NCBI RefSeq assembly: GCF_041058985.1
Contig: NZ_JBEHZE010000001.1
Location: 2,418,001 to 2,482,000 of the forward strand
Length of the DNA: 64,000 nucleotides
Origin: Hyphococcus lacteus
Lineage (GTDB): Bacteria; Pseudomonadota; Alphaproteobacteria; Caulobacterales; Parvularculaceae
Direction: 5' to 3'
Shown: piece by piece, positions 41,256 through 49,799 of the stretch
How positions within the stretch are numbered: position 1 is the first letter of the stretch
How the letters are laid out: the number at the start of each line of letters is the position of its first letter
Notes under the pieces: model-generated
Told to the model about the DNA's origin: nothing
The model's input: only the letters and a program-made list of their open reading frames with translations
The model's database searches: none
Translations under genes and position numbers: made by a program

Positions 41256-41984
41256 ATGAACTCTGGTCAGGAAACAAATTTGCGGCAATCGCCCCGCTTT
41301 CATGCGGCGCTTGAAGTACGTTTTTCGGTCAATGGTGGTCCAGAAGAAATCTCTAGCACCCTTAATTTTACGACACGAAGCTTGGCAATAAGAAGCGAAT
41401 GCGAAGTTGCCAAAGGCGACTCCGTCGCCGTGCGCCTCGGTGGCCTGCCAGTGATTTCCGGCGAGATCGTTCGTATTTTTCCCGAAGGATTCGCTGCAAC
41501 TCTAGATGCAGCATCACTAAAATTGATGGCCACGGGCGAAAATCAAGTATCGACAACCAAAATTGACGATGCCGACCTTCGTGACAAATCAAAAAATTTA
41601 AGCAGCCCTTTCATTCGCGCGGAATCGGCAACCCCAACCCGTGTGCAGTTAACGACTAGCACTATTCATAGTAACAACGCACATCGTCATCTTTTGACAC
41701 TTGTCACGTCAGACCCAGCCGCCGTAAGCGGCATCAACACGATTTGGCTAGCGGCTAGCGAAACACGCTGGACAGCACAGGCATTGCGTTTCCATAGTCG
41801 CGGAAATCGTGGCATTGCCGTAATGAATTTGAACGACTGGCAGCTACATATGGGTGCCGTATACGGACTTTGTGTCAGCATCATCAAAGATGATCTGAGC
41901 GAACAAATAATCAAAATTGCCGCGGATCCGATCGCTGAGCACATCGCACAATTTATGCCCGAACAACTCGTCGCTAACGGTTGA
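41256..41984 (+). CDS. PilZ-like domain protein, degenerate motif
   Basis: The 242-residue product begins NLRQSPRFHAALEVRFSV, matching the RxxxR part of the PilZ c-di-GMP binding motif, and TRSLAIRSECEVAKGDSVAVRLGG resembles the beta-barrel that follows. The second motif (D/N-x-S-x-x-G) is not intact (NFTTRSLAI), so c-di-GMP binding is doubtful. A second, C-terminal domain (about 125-242) with HRHLLTLVTSDPAAVSGIN and NRGIAVMNLNDWQLHMGA is not recognised. No ribosome binding site is obvious at 41256. It is convergent with mtnP, overlapping by 11 bp. Confidence 0.6.
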   Translation: MNSGQETNLRQSPRFHAALEVRFSVNGGPEEISSTLNFTTRSLAIRSECEVAKGDSVAVRLGGLPVISGEIVRIFPEGFAATLDAASLKLMATGENQVSTTKIDDADLRDKSKNLSSPFIRAESATPTRVQLTTSTIHSNNAHRHLLTLVTSDPAAVSGINTIWLAASETRWTAQALRFHSRGNRGIAVMNLNDWQLHMGAVYGLCVSIIKDDLSEQIIKIAADPIAEHIAQFMPEQLVANG

Positions 41985-42855
41985 GATACCTTCCCGCAAT
42001 CACATTCAGCTTTCGGATCATTGATTGGTCGCGCGCGTTCGGGGGCGTTATTACTGCCATATCTAAAGCTGTTTCTATGCCCAAAGGCGAAGGCTTTCTT
42101 ATAGCACCAAGCCGCGGGATTAAATCGGAAACCAGGCGCGCTGCGTTCGCGGTATTTTTTGTCATTGTTTCAAGTATGTGACCGACTTCGACTGGACCTG
42201 TGTTTTCTCGCCAGCAATCATAGTCAGTGACCATTGCAAGGGTCGCATACGGAATTTCCGCCTCACGAGCGAGCTTTGCTTCGGGCATATTTGTCATCCC
42301 GATTACGTCACAGCCCCATGACCGATACATGTGCGATTCCGCTCGAGAGGAAAATTGTGGGCCGTCAATAGCGAGATATGTTCCTACAGTCGCATGATCA
42401 ATATCTAACGCTGTACAGGACTCCACCAACGCTGTGGCAAGCGCCGGGCAAACAGGATCTGCCATCGAAACATGCGCAACAAATCCGGAGCCGAAAAAAC
42501 TCTTCTCGCGCATCGTTGTTCTGTCAACGAATTGATCGACAATCACAAAACTTCCCGGCACCAAATCTTCTCTGAAAGAACCACAGGATGAAATGGAAAC
42601 GATGTCGGTGACCCCAAGACGCTTCATCGCGTCTATGTTGGCGCGGTAGTTCACATCACTCGGCGGGATTCGGTGGCCATTTCCGTGCCGGGCCAGAAAT
42701 ACGACCTCGACCCCTGCCAGTTTTCCTCGCACTAGCGCATCAGACGGTTCGCCCCAAGGCGTCGTAACAACGATTTTCTTTGGATCTTCGAGGGCATCAA
42801 CAGAATACACCCCTGATCCGCCGATAAATCCGAGTACGCGTTTTTGGTCAGTCAT
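41974..42855 (-). CDS. mtnP: S-methyl-5'-thioadenosine phosphorylase
   Basis: MtnP cleaves methylthioadenosine, a by-product of polyamine synthesis, with phosphate to adenine and methylthioribose 1-phosphate. The 293-residue product starts VLGFIGGSGVYSVDAL and has FLARHGNGHRIPPSDVNYRANI, SISSCGSFRED, GTYLAIDGPQFSSRAESHMYRSW and GMTNMPEAKLAREAEI, placing it in the MTAP branch rather than purine nucleoside phosphorylase. The ATG at 42855 is preceded by GGAAA and preferred over an ATG at 42876. It lies downstream of the pet operon but behind its terminator, so it has its own promoter. Confidence 0.93.
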   Translation of the reverse strand: MTDQKRVLGFIGGSGVYSVDALEDPKKIVVTTPWGEPSDALVRGKLAGVEVVFLARHGNGHRIPPSDVNYRANIDAMKRLGVTDIVSISSCGSFREDLVPGSFVIVDQFVDRTTMREKSFFGSGFVAHVSMADPVCPALATALVESCTALDIDHATVGTYLAIDGPQFSSRAESHMYRSWGCDVIGMTNMPEAKLAREAEIPYATLAMVTDYDCWRENTGPVEVGHILETMTKNTANAARLVSDLIPRLGAIRKPSPLGIETALDMAVITPPNARDQSMIRKLNVIAGRYLNR

Positions 42856-42940
42856 GTTTAATTTCCGATCATTCACAGTGCTAGAATACTACCCCGGATG
42901 TAGTTCACGGCAACACGCAATCTCGTTACCGCATATGCAT

Positions 42941-42972
42941 AAAAAAACGCCCCGGACAAATTCCGGGGCGTT
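42941..42972 (-). terminator. Rho-independent terminator of the pet operon
   Basis: An 11-bp perfect stem AACGCCCCGGA/TCCGGGGCGTT with a 5-nt loop is followed on the minus strand by T7 (42941-42947). It begins 24 bp after the cytochrome c1 stop and insulates mtnP. Confidence 0.92.
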
Positions 42973-42995
42973 AAATGTTTCGATCTAATCAGGTA

Positions 42996-43922
42996 TTAGT
43001 GTTCAACCTTCGACCAAATCTTTCGATAAGACCAATAAAGAATGACAGAAAGTATCAACAAATAGATGATCGTCATTACACCAAGTTTCTTGCGGGCTTC
43101 GAGCTTTGGCTCAGCTGCCCACATGAGAAACTCAGTGACATCTTTTGCATATTGCTCAACCGTCTGAGGTGAACCGTCACCATATTCGATGATGCCATCT
43201 GCGAGAGGTGGTGCCATTGCAAGAACCCCACCGAGCGGTACGTGAACGCCCTCAACTGGATGGCCTTCCGCATCGAGATATTCAGGTTTTAATGCCTGTG
43301 ACAGATCACCATGGAAATATGGATTGTAATGCTGCCCTGGAGATACTTCGACAGTTGACGGTACCTCTTCATATCCCGTGATCAGGCTGTATACGTAATC
43401 AGGACCGCCATGACGGGCCTTCGTGATCAAAGAAAGATCAGGCGGCATCGCGTTGTTGTTCGCCATACGTGCGATTTGTTCGTTGGCGTATGGTCCAGGG
43501 AAATGGTCAGACGGTAATGGTGCGCGATTGAACATTTCACCAGTATCGTCCGGTCCGTCAACGACCTGATACTTATATTTCGCTGCCAATGCTTTTACGA
43601 CAGGGTTTTCATTTGGATTCGAGCAATCGACGGTATCCGGGATACCGGCTGGGCAAGCATCCAAAAAGAATGGTCCACCCTTCTGACCGAGATTACGGAA
43701 GGATAGCTGTTCCAAACCATGGCAGTTAGAACAAACAGTTTCGTAAACCTGATAACCACGCTGCAACGCGTCTTTATCAAATGTACCGAACGGCCCGTTA
43801 AAGTGCCAATGTTGATGTTCGTAATGTTTCACTGCGCCGCCAGCCGCTAAAGCAGCAGTTTGACCTGCTACGCTAGCTGCCAAAGCAATGGTAAGTGTGC
43901 GGGCGATGTTGATCAATTTCAT
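42996..43922 (-). CDS. petC: Cytochrome c1 of the bc1 complex
   Basis: This haem c protein passes electrons from the Rieske centre to soluble or membrane-bound cytochrome c. The 308-residue product has a signal peptide, the haem site CSNCHGLEQLSF (CxxCH), the methionine-ligand region around AMPPDLSLITKARHGG, GYEEVPS and a C-terminal membrane anchor (about 283-303) ending WSKVEH. GACGAGGG precedes the ATG at 43922. Last gene of petABC, followed by a terminator. Confidence 0.96.
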   Translation of the reverse strand: MKLINIARTLTIALAASVAGQTAALAAGGAVKHYEHQHWHFNGPFGTFDKDALQRGYQVYETVCSNCHGLEQLSFRNLGQKGGPFFLDACPAGIPDTVDCSNPNENPVVKALAAKYKYQVVDGPDDTGEMFNRAPLPSDHFPGPYANEQIARMANNNAMPPDLSLITKARHGGPDYVYSLITGYEEVPSTVEVSPGQHYNPYFHGDLSQALKPEYLDAEGHPVEGVHVPLGGVLAMAPPLADGIIEYGDGSPQTVEQYAKDVTEFLMWAAEPKLEARKKLGVMTIIYLLILSVILYWSYRKIWSKVEH

Positions 43923-43932
43923 CCCTCGTCCC

Positions 43933-45228
43933 CTATTCCGCAGCCGATTTAACGCCCGGCGCGGCGGATGTTTCGGCTTTAGATGATTTATGCAGGACTG
44001 CTTCCGATATCGATCGTGGCAGTGGTTTAGGTGTTTCCAGAAGACCCAGCAACGGCAGAATTATCAGGAAAAAACCGAAGTAATATGCTGTCGCGATTTG
44101 TGCGAACAACGTATAGGCACCTTCCGCTGGTTTGCCGCCAAGCCAACCAAGCGCGATACATGCGATCACAAAGATGACAAACCACATCCGCGCGATCGGA
44201 CGGTAACGCATTGAACGCACCTTCGATGTATCGAGCCACGGCAACACAAACAGGATCAAAATAGACCCAAACATTGCCATAACGCCGCCAAGTTTCGACG
44301 AAATTGGGCCGATGTCGAATGTGATCGCACGAAGGATCGCGTAAAACGGAAGGTAATACCACTCAGGAACAATCGACGCTGGAGTCGAAAGTGGGTTTGC
44401 TTCGATGTAATTATCCGGGTGACCTAGGCCGTTCGGATTAAAGAAGACAAACGCCGCAAAAAGCACAAGGAAGACAACAATCGCGAAGCCATCTTTGACC
44501 GTATAATAAGGGTGCATTGGCAGCGTGTCTTTCTTGACGTCTTTTACCTCAACACCGGTCGGGTTGTTGTTTCCGGGAATATGCAATGCCCAGACGTGAA
44601 GAATAACAACACCAAAGATCGCAAATGGCAGCAAGAAGTGCAGCGAGAAGAAGCGATTCAGTGTTGGATTATCTACCGAGAAGCCGCCCCACAACAATGT
44701 GCGGATATCGTCGCCGATAACCGGAATTGCTGAGAAAAGGTTCGAGATAACCGTCGCACCCCAATAGGACATCTGTCCCCATGGAAGTACGTAACCCATG
44801 AATGCAGTGGCCATCATAAGAAGATAGATAACGACGCCGAGCATCCAAAGAACTTCACGAGGTTCCTTGTATGAACCGTAGTAAAGTCCACGGAACATAT
44901 GGATATAGACCGCAAGGAAGAACATCGACGCGCCGTTTGCATGCACGTAGCGCATCAACCAGCCATAGTTCACGTCACGCATGATATGTTCGACGCTATC
45001 AAACGCCATATCAACATGCGGCGTGTAGTGCATCGCAAGGATGACGCCAGTCAAAATCTGAATGATCAGGCAGACAGCGAGAATTCCGCCAAAGGTCCAC
45101 CAATAATTGAGGTTCTTCGGAGTTGGGAAATCGACAAAGCTGTCATGTGCAAGGCGGACAAGCGGCAAACGCTTATCTAGCCATTTTTCGATCCCGGTTC
45201 CGGGCTTGTATGTGGAAGCGTGGCTCAT
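43933..45228 (-). CDS. petB: Cytochrome b of the bc1 complex
   Basis: This membrane subunit carries the low- and high-potential b haems and the Qo/Qi quinol sites. The 431-residue product has eight membrane segments, and the Qo-site PEWY (VPEWYYLPFYAILRA) and haem ligands in GVILAMHYTPH, RYVHANGASMFF, and RFFSLHFLLPF plus VVILHVWALH. GYVLPWGQMSYWGATV is the first Qo helix. It lies between petA and petC, 10 and 16 bp apart. Confidence 0.97.
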   Translation of the reverse strand: MSHASTYKPGTGIEKWLDKRLPLVRLAHDSFVDFPTPKNLNYWWTFGGILAVCLIIQILTGVILAMHYTPHVDMAFDSVEHIMRDVNYGWLMRYVHANGASMFFLAVYIHMFRGLYYGSYKEPREVLWMLGVVIYLLMMATAFMGYVLPWGQMSYWGATVISNLFSAIPVIGDDIRTLLWGGFSVDNPTLNRFFSLHFLLPFAIFGVVILHVWALHIPGNNNPTGVEVKDVKKDTLPMHPYYTVKDGFAIVVFLVLFAAFVFFNPNGLGHPDNYIEANPLSTPASIVPEWYYLPFYAILRAITFDIGPISSKLGGVMAMFGSILILFVLPWLDTSKVRSMRYRPIARMWFVIFVIACIALGWLGGKPAEGAYTLFAQIATAYYFGFFLIILPLLGLLETPKPLPRSISEAVLHKSSKAETSAAPGVKSAAE

Positions 45229-45244
45229 GGGCTTTTTGGCTCTC

Positions 45245-45841
45245 CTAGCCGATCTTCACGACAGAGTCGGAAACAAATTGATAGGGTGGCACGATAAGGT
45301 TTTCAGGCGCTGGGCCTTTACGAATTCGGCCAGAAACATCGTAGTGCGATCCATGGCAAGGACAGAACCAGCCATTATAATCGCCGCGATTTTCGCCAGC
45401 ACTCGTACCAAGCGGAATACAGCCAAGGTGCGTACAGACCCCAACCAATACTAACCATTCAGGACGCGCAACGCCGAGTGAGTCAGTGACCCGCGCAGTA
45501 TCAGTCGCTTCGTCCTTGGCAGATACGTTGTCATTGCGCGCAATCGCATCTTTTAGGTTTGCAATCGGCGTGGCTTCTGCCTCAGAAATCTCTTCGGGCG
45601 TACGGTGACGGATGAAAACTGGTTTCCCCTGCCACATTACCTTGATCGCCTGGCCAACGGGCACAGCGGAAAGGTCTACCTCTTTCGTGGACAGCGCCAG
45701 AACCGAAGCATCAGGGTTCATTTGATGAACCAGCGGCCATAAAACCGCGCCCGCCCCGACTGCAGCAGTCGCTGCGCCGAAAATATGAATAAAATCGCGA
45801 CGTGTTGTTTCGCCGCTTTCAGTCTCGTCAGATGTCGTCAT
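45245..45841 (-). CDS. petA: Rieske iron-sulfur subunit of the bc1 complex
   Basis: The 198-residue product has a Tat signal/anchor (TTRRDFIHIFGAATAAVGAGAV), a linker and the Rieske domain with the 2Fe-2S ligands in CTHLGC (about 138) and CPCHGSHYD (about 160), and GPAPENLIVPPY at the end. It takes electrons from quinol and moves between cytochromes b and c1. The typical alphaproteobacterial insertion with NLKDAIARNDNVSAKDEA is present. First gene of the operon. Confidence 0.97.
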   Translation of the reverse strand: MTTSDETESGETTRRDFIHIFGAATAAVGAGAVLWPLVHQMNPDASVLALSTKEVDLSAVPVGQAIKVMWQGKPVFIRHRTPEEISEAEATPIANLKDAIARNDNVSAKDEATDTARVTDSLGVARPEWLVLVGVCTHLGCIPLGTSAGENRGDYNGWFCPCHGSHYDVSGRIRKGPAPENLIVPPYQFVSDSVVKIG

Positions 45842-46013
45842 TGTCTATTCGCCTTTGGGCCCGCTTCACCAAGGATAAGTCACGCCCTTAAAAACAAGAA
45901 GAATCGCCGGGGTGTTTGGCATGTCCTATGTACAAAGTCTAGGCGCGAACGCGCTGCGGCCTAGCGTCGCGAGTGGTCGCGACAAGGAATGAAATCTGTG
46001 TAAAAACAGGATC

Positions 46014-46466
46014 ATGAGACTTGCCCTATATCAACCCGACATCCCCCAAAATGTGGGCGCAGCCATAAGAACTGCGGCCTGTTTCGGTGCCGGGCTCGAT
46101 GTTATCGAGCCATGTGGCTTCCCGCTTGATTCGCGCGAGGTTCGCCGCGTAGCCATGGATTATGGGGCTGTGACGGCTCCTGTGGCGCATAATGGCTGGA
46201 CTAGTTTCCGAGAAAGCGTGGGTGATTCTCGCCTAATACTCATGACGACCAAAGCTGCTGAGAGCATTTGGGACTATAAATTCAAGCCGGACGATGTGCT
46301 TTTAATGGGGCGAGAAAGCGCTGGCGCGCCCGATGAGGTGCATGATGCGGCCCATTCACGCATATTTATACCCTTGGCACCGGGCACACGCTCGCTAAAT
46401 GTCGCCGTTGCCGCAGCGATAGCGCTGGCGGAAGCCAGACGGCAAATCGGATGGGATCAGACGTGA
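46014..46466 (+). CDS. trmL: tRNA (cytidine/uridine(34)-2'-O)-methyltransferase
   Basis: TrmL methylates the 2'-O of C34/U34 in tRNA-Leu isoacceptors. The 150-residue product is a minimal SPOUT knot protein: LYQPDIPQNVGAAIRTAACFG, VIEPCGFPLDSREVRRVAMDYG, LLMGRESAGAPDEV and FIPLAPGTRSLNVAVAAAIAL, the SAM-binding knot. A 7-bp hairpin GTCGCGA/TCGCGAC (45966-45983) lies in the leader. It overlaps hemF, so the two are co-translated. Confidence 0.94.
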   Translation: MRLALYQPDIPQNVGAAIRTAACFGAGLDVIEPCGFPLDSREVRRVAMDYGAVTAPVAHNGWTSFRESVGDSRLILMTTKAAESIWDYKFKPDDVLLMGRESAGAPDEVHDAAHSRIFIPLAPGTRSLNVAVAAAIALAEARRQIGWDQT

Positions 46467-47338
46467 CGACCATTGAGACAAAAAAAAATGCGGCCTCTGT
46501 GTGGTTTGCCCACCTTAGGGATGAACTATGCGAGTCCTTTGAGCGGATCGAAGATCAAGCTGGGTCCCTTTATAGTGATATGCCTGTGGGGCGCTTTGAA
46601 AAGTCACCGTGGCTACGCGGTGATGGAACCGAAGATCAAGGCGGCGGCACTATGGGCATGCTGCACGGCCGTGTGTTCGAAAAAGCCGGCATTCATATCT
46701 CAACAGTATATGGCGAATTTTCCGAAGAATTTCGGAAACAAATTCCTGGTGCCAGCGATGACCCACGGTTTTGGGCGTCTGGAATTTCGCTAATTGCCCA
46801 TCCGCGCAACCCCCATGCACCCGCAGCGCACATGAACACACGTATGATTGTCACAACGAAATGCTGGTTCGGGGGCGGTGGCGATTTAAATCCCATGCAT
46901 CCCGATTACCGCATTGACGACCACGAGGACACGATAGCGTTTCACGGGGCGATGAAATCTGCTTGCGACGCCCACGACAAAGACTATTTTCCTAAGTTCA
47001 AAAAATGGTGCGACGATTATTTCTATTTGCCGCACCGCGATGAGCCACGCGGTGTCGGTGGAATTTTTTTTGACCGGCATGATAGCGGTAATTGGGACGC
47101 TGACTTTGCCTTTACCAAAGATGTCGGAAAAGCGTTTCTTCAATCCTATCCGGCCCTTGTTCAGAACAGAATGGACCAGCCGTGGACAGACGAAGATCGC
47201 GAAAAACAATTAATTCAACGCGGGCGTTATGCGGAATTCAATTTGCTTTATGATCGCGGAACGACGTTTGGCTTAAAGACTGGCGGCAATGTAAACTCAA
47301 TTCTTTCCTCCCTGCCCCCAGAAGCAAAATGGCCATAA
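46451..47338 (+). CDS. hemF: Oxygen-dependent coproporphyrinogen III oxidase
   Basis: HemF decarboxylates coproporphyrinogen III to protoporphyrinogen IX with O2, in haem synthesis. The 295-residue product has VYGEFSEEFRKQIPG, NPHAPAAHMNTRM, TKCWFGGGGDLNP, PHRDEPRGVGGIFFD and the C-terminal RGRYAEFNLLYDRGTTFGLKTGGN, all diagnostic. The start may be the ATG at 46451, inside trmL, or the GTG at 46463, which would overlap the trmL stop by 4 bp (GTGA); the latter is also plausible. Supports an aerobic lifestyle together with the bc1 complex. Confidence 0.94.
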   Translation: MGSDVTTIETKKNAASVWFAHLRDELCESFERIEDQAGSLYSDMPVGRFEKSPWLRGDGTEDQGGGTMGMLHGRVFEKAGIHISTVYGEFSEEFRKQIPGASDDPRFWASGISLIAHPRNPHAPAAHMNTRMIVTTKCWFGGGGDLNPMHPDYRIDDHEDTIAFHGAMKSACDAHDKDYFPKFKKWCDDYFYLPHRDEPRGVGGIFFDRHDSGNWDADFAFTKDVGKAFLQSYPALVQNRMDQPWTDEDREKQLIQRGRYAEFNLLYDRGTTFGLKTGGNVNSILSSLPPEAKWP

Positions 47339-47372
47339 ACTAGACCTGCACACTCGGCAAAAGGATCGGTCA

Positions 47373-48374
47373 ATGTCAAAGAACACAACGCCTGGGCCGT
47401 TCAATCTTATCACGGATGTCTCTTCGATTCTGGTTGGGAACGCGGTCGATGAAGGCGCAAAAACCGGCGCTACGGTTTTGCGTTGCGCTCGTTCATTTAT
47501 TACTGCCGTTGATATTCGTGGCGGTGGCCCCGGCACGCGCGAGACCGATGCGCTTTCGTCCGAAAGCTTGATAGGTCGCTGTGATGCAATTGTCCTGTCT
47601 GGTGGTTCGGTATTTGGGCTTGCTGCTGCCGATGGCGTTGCTAGCGCGTTGTCGCATGAAAATATTGGCTTGCGTTTGGGCGAGAAAGGCCCCGCCATCC
47701 CGATCGTACCGGCCGCGATCCTTCATGATCTTACAAATGATGGCGACAAAAATTGGGGTGCAAACCCACCCTATCGCGAATTGGGCGCACAAGCGCTGAA
47801 TAACGCTGGCGTGTCTTTCGATCTTGGGAATAGCGGCGCTGGTTTCGGTGCTATGGCGGGTACAAAAAAAGGCGGGCTCGGATCTTCATCTATCACGCTT
47901 GAAAACGGCACGACGCTGGGGGCGCTCGTGGCCGTTAACCCTGTGGGATCAGTTTATATGCCCGACGGCAAAACATTTTATGCGTGGCCTTGGGAAATCG
48001 AGAATGAATTTGGCGGACATGCCCCACCCAAACAGCGTGACAATGCAGATCCATTTCCTGAGCATTCACGATTGAATAAATCGACACCTGAAAATTCCAA
48101 TACCGTCATTGCAATCATTGCCACAAACGCAGACCTTTCAAATGTTGAAGCGAAACGCGTAGCCATCATGGCGCATGATGGGATCGCCCGGGCAATACGG
48201 CCAGCGCACACACCATTTGACGGCGACACGGTATTTACGATCGCGACCGGAGACATCTCGCTTGAAGATACTTCTCCGGCGGCGCGACATTATGAAATCA
48301 CGCGCATCGGTAGCGCTGCCAGTGACTGCCTTGCGCGCGCCATCGCACGTGGGGTTTTTGAGGCCCAACGTTAA
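47373..48374 (+). CDS. P1/S58 family peptidase (DmpA/BapA-type)
   Basis: The 333-residue product belongs to the L-aminopeptidase/D-esterase (P1, S58) family of self-cleaving Ntn-like hydrolases: DVSSILVGNAVDEGAKTGAT, GGGPGTRETDAL, LSGGSVFGLAAADGV, the autocleavage and nucleophile Ser in KGGLGSSSI (about 175) and GTTLGALVAVNPVG. These enzymes release N-terminal D- or beta-amino acids from peptides and amides. GGTC-type site precedes the ATG at 47373. It stands alone, downstream of hemF. Confidence 0.9.
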   Translation: MSKNTTPGPFNLITDVSSILVGNAVDEGAKTGATVLRCARSFITAVDIRGGGPGTRETDALSSESLIGRCDAIVLSGGSVFGLAAADGVASALSHENIGLRLGEKGPAIPIVPAAILHDLTNDGDKNWGANPPYRELGAQALNNAGVSFDLGNSGAGFGAMAGTKKGGLGSSSITLENGTTLGALVAVNPVGSVYMPDGKTFYAWPWEIENEFGGHAPPKQRDNADPFPEHSRLNKSTPENSNTVIAIIATNADLSNVEAKRVAIMAHDGIARAIRPAHTPFDGDTVFTIATGDISLEDTSPAARHYEITRIGSAASDCLARAIARGVFEAQR

Positions 48375-48479
48375 CCAAGTTGTCGCTCATCCGGTTGTTA
48401 ACGATGTATGCGGCCTGTTCCTTGTATATAAAACTATTATTGGGCGGGATTTTCCCGCGATGAACCGGCGACCGAGGTC

Positions 48480-49799
48480 ATGCGCGACATCATACTATTG
48501 ATCTTCACTGCGCTTTGCCTAAGCGCAGCGATACGTCATCCGTTTGTCGGGCTTTTGACATGGGCGTGGTTTACCCTAATGACCCCGCACCAAGCCGCCT
48601 ACGGCGTTTATGGCGTTCCGTTGAATGTCATTATCGCGGGAGTGACGATTGCGTCCTATATTGTCTCTCGCGAGTTTACGAAATTCCGTTTCGACCCGAT
48701 TACTTCACTCATCATCTTGTTCGCAGGGTGGCTAACGGTCTCACAGCAGTTCTCACTCGATCCGGTCAGCTCGGCCCCCTATTATGATCGCTTTATAAAA
48801 ACGCTGTTGTTCATTGTTTTATGCGCACAAATGACCACGGATAAACTACGGTTTAACGCATTGGTTTGGACAACCGTTGTCTCGATCGGGTTCCTTGCTG
48901 CCAAAGGTGCCGCCTTCACCGTGCTAACGCTGGGGCAATATCGCGTACAAGGACTGACCAATACTGTTCTTGAGGATAACAATCATTTCGGCATAGCGGT
49001 GGCGACTATTTTGCCATTAATTTTTTATCTCCGAGAGGAAGCTGCCCGCCCGATTATCCGGCAAGGTTTGCTCGTGCTTTTCGCCCTGTCTGTGGTTGCT
49101 ATTATCGGCACCCAATCGCGAGGTGCGTTTATATCGCTGGTCGTTTTCGGCGGTTTCTTTTGGCTACGCTCTAAACACAAATTGTCGATTTTGGCGGGCC
49201 TGTGTCTGTTGATGATACCCACCATCGCATTCATGCCAGCGAAATGGACAGACCGAATGGCGACTATCGGCGAGGCTACCGAGGACGCATCGTTTATGGG
49301 CCGTGTCGATGCCTGGGTAATCAACTACAAACTCGCCAAACAAAATCCGCTAACTGGTGCGGGCCTACGCAATTCATATGAAAAAGAGATCGCCGCAGCC
49401 GTAGACCCCGAACGCGCTGAGCGGGCAAAAGCCGCTCATTCAATTTACTTTGAGGTGCTCGGCGGTGCGGGCTTTATGGGCCTTGCTATCTATTTATCGC
49501 TCTTGGCTACGGCATTCTTTTCGGCTTGGCGCATCAGTGCAAAAAGAAAAGACAAAAACATTCCTCCATGGAAAGGGCGGTTTGGCTATTACGCCCAGAT
49601 ATCAATGGTTGTTTTTGGTATCGGCGGAGCCTCTACCTCGATGGAAATGTGGGATGGCTATCTCGTTGTCATTGCGTTGATCGCAGCATTGACGAAGTTG
49701 ACAACGATGGAGGGTAAAAAATCGGGTTACGCCCTTGCAAAATTAAGAGCGCAATCGTGGCAAGCCCCGAACGCAAATATTTCGACGACTGAACTATAA
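48480..49799 (+). CDS. Probable O-glycosylation ligase, exosortase A system-associated
   Basis: The 439-residue product is a Wzy/WaaL-like membrane protein with about ten segments. The N-terminus (RDIILLIFTALCLSAAIRHPFVGLLTWAWFTLMTPHQAAYG) matches the family of putative O-glycosylation ligases linked to exosortase A systems. Conserved features include TQSRGAFISL and GRVDAWVINYKLAKQNPLTG (the O-antigen ligase loop), then AHSIYFEVLGGAG. It would join a glycan to a lipid or protein acceptor at the periplasmic face. The VPLPA-CTERM protein at 29.8 kb fits the same system. It overlaps the convergent CDF gene by 6 bp. Confidence 0.85.
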   Translation: MRDIILLIFTALCLSAAIRHPFVGLLTWAWFTLMTPHQAAYGVYGVPLNVIIAGVTIASYIVSREFTKFRFDPITSLIILFAGWLTVSQQFSLDPVSSAPYYDRFIKTLLFIVLCAQMTTDKLRFNALVWTTVVSIGFLAAKGAAFTVLTLGQYRVQGLTNTVLEDNNHFGIAVATILPLIFYLREEAARPIIRQGLLVLFALSVVAIIGTQSRGAFISLVVFGGFFWLRSKHKLSILAGLCLLMIPTIAFMPAKWTDRMATIGEATEDASFMGRVDAWVINYKLAKQNPLTGAGLRNSYEKEIAAAVDPERAERAKAAHSIYFEVLGGAGFMGLAIYLSLLATAFFSAWRISAKRKDKNIPPWKGRFGYYAQISMVVFGIGGASTSMEMWDGYLVVIALIAALTKLTTMEGKKSGYALAKLRAQSWQAPNANISTTEL

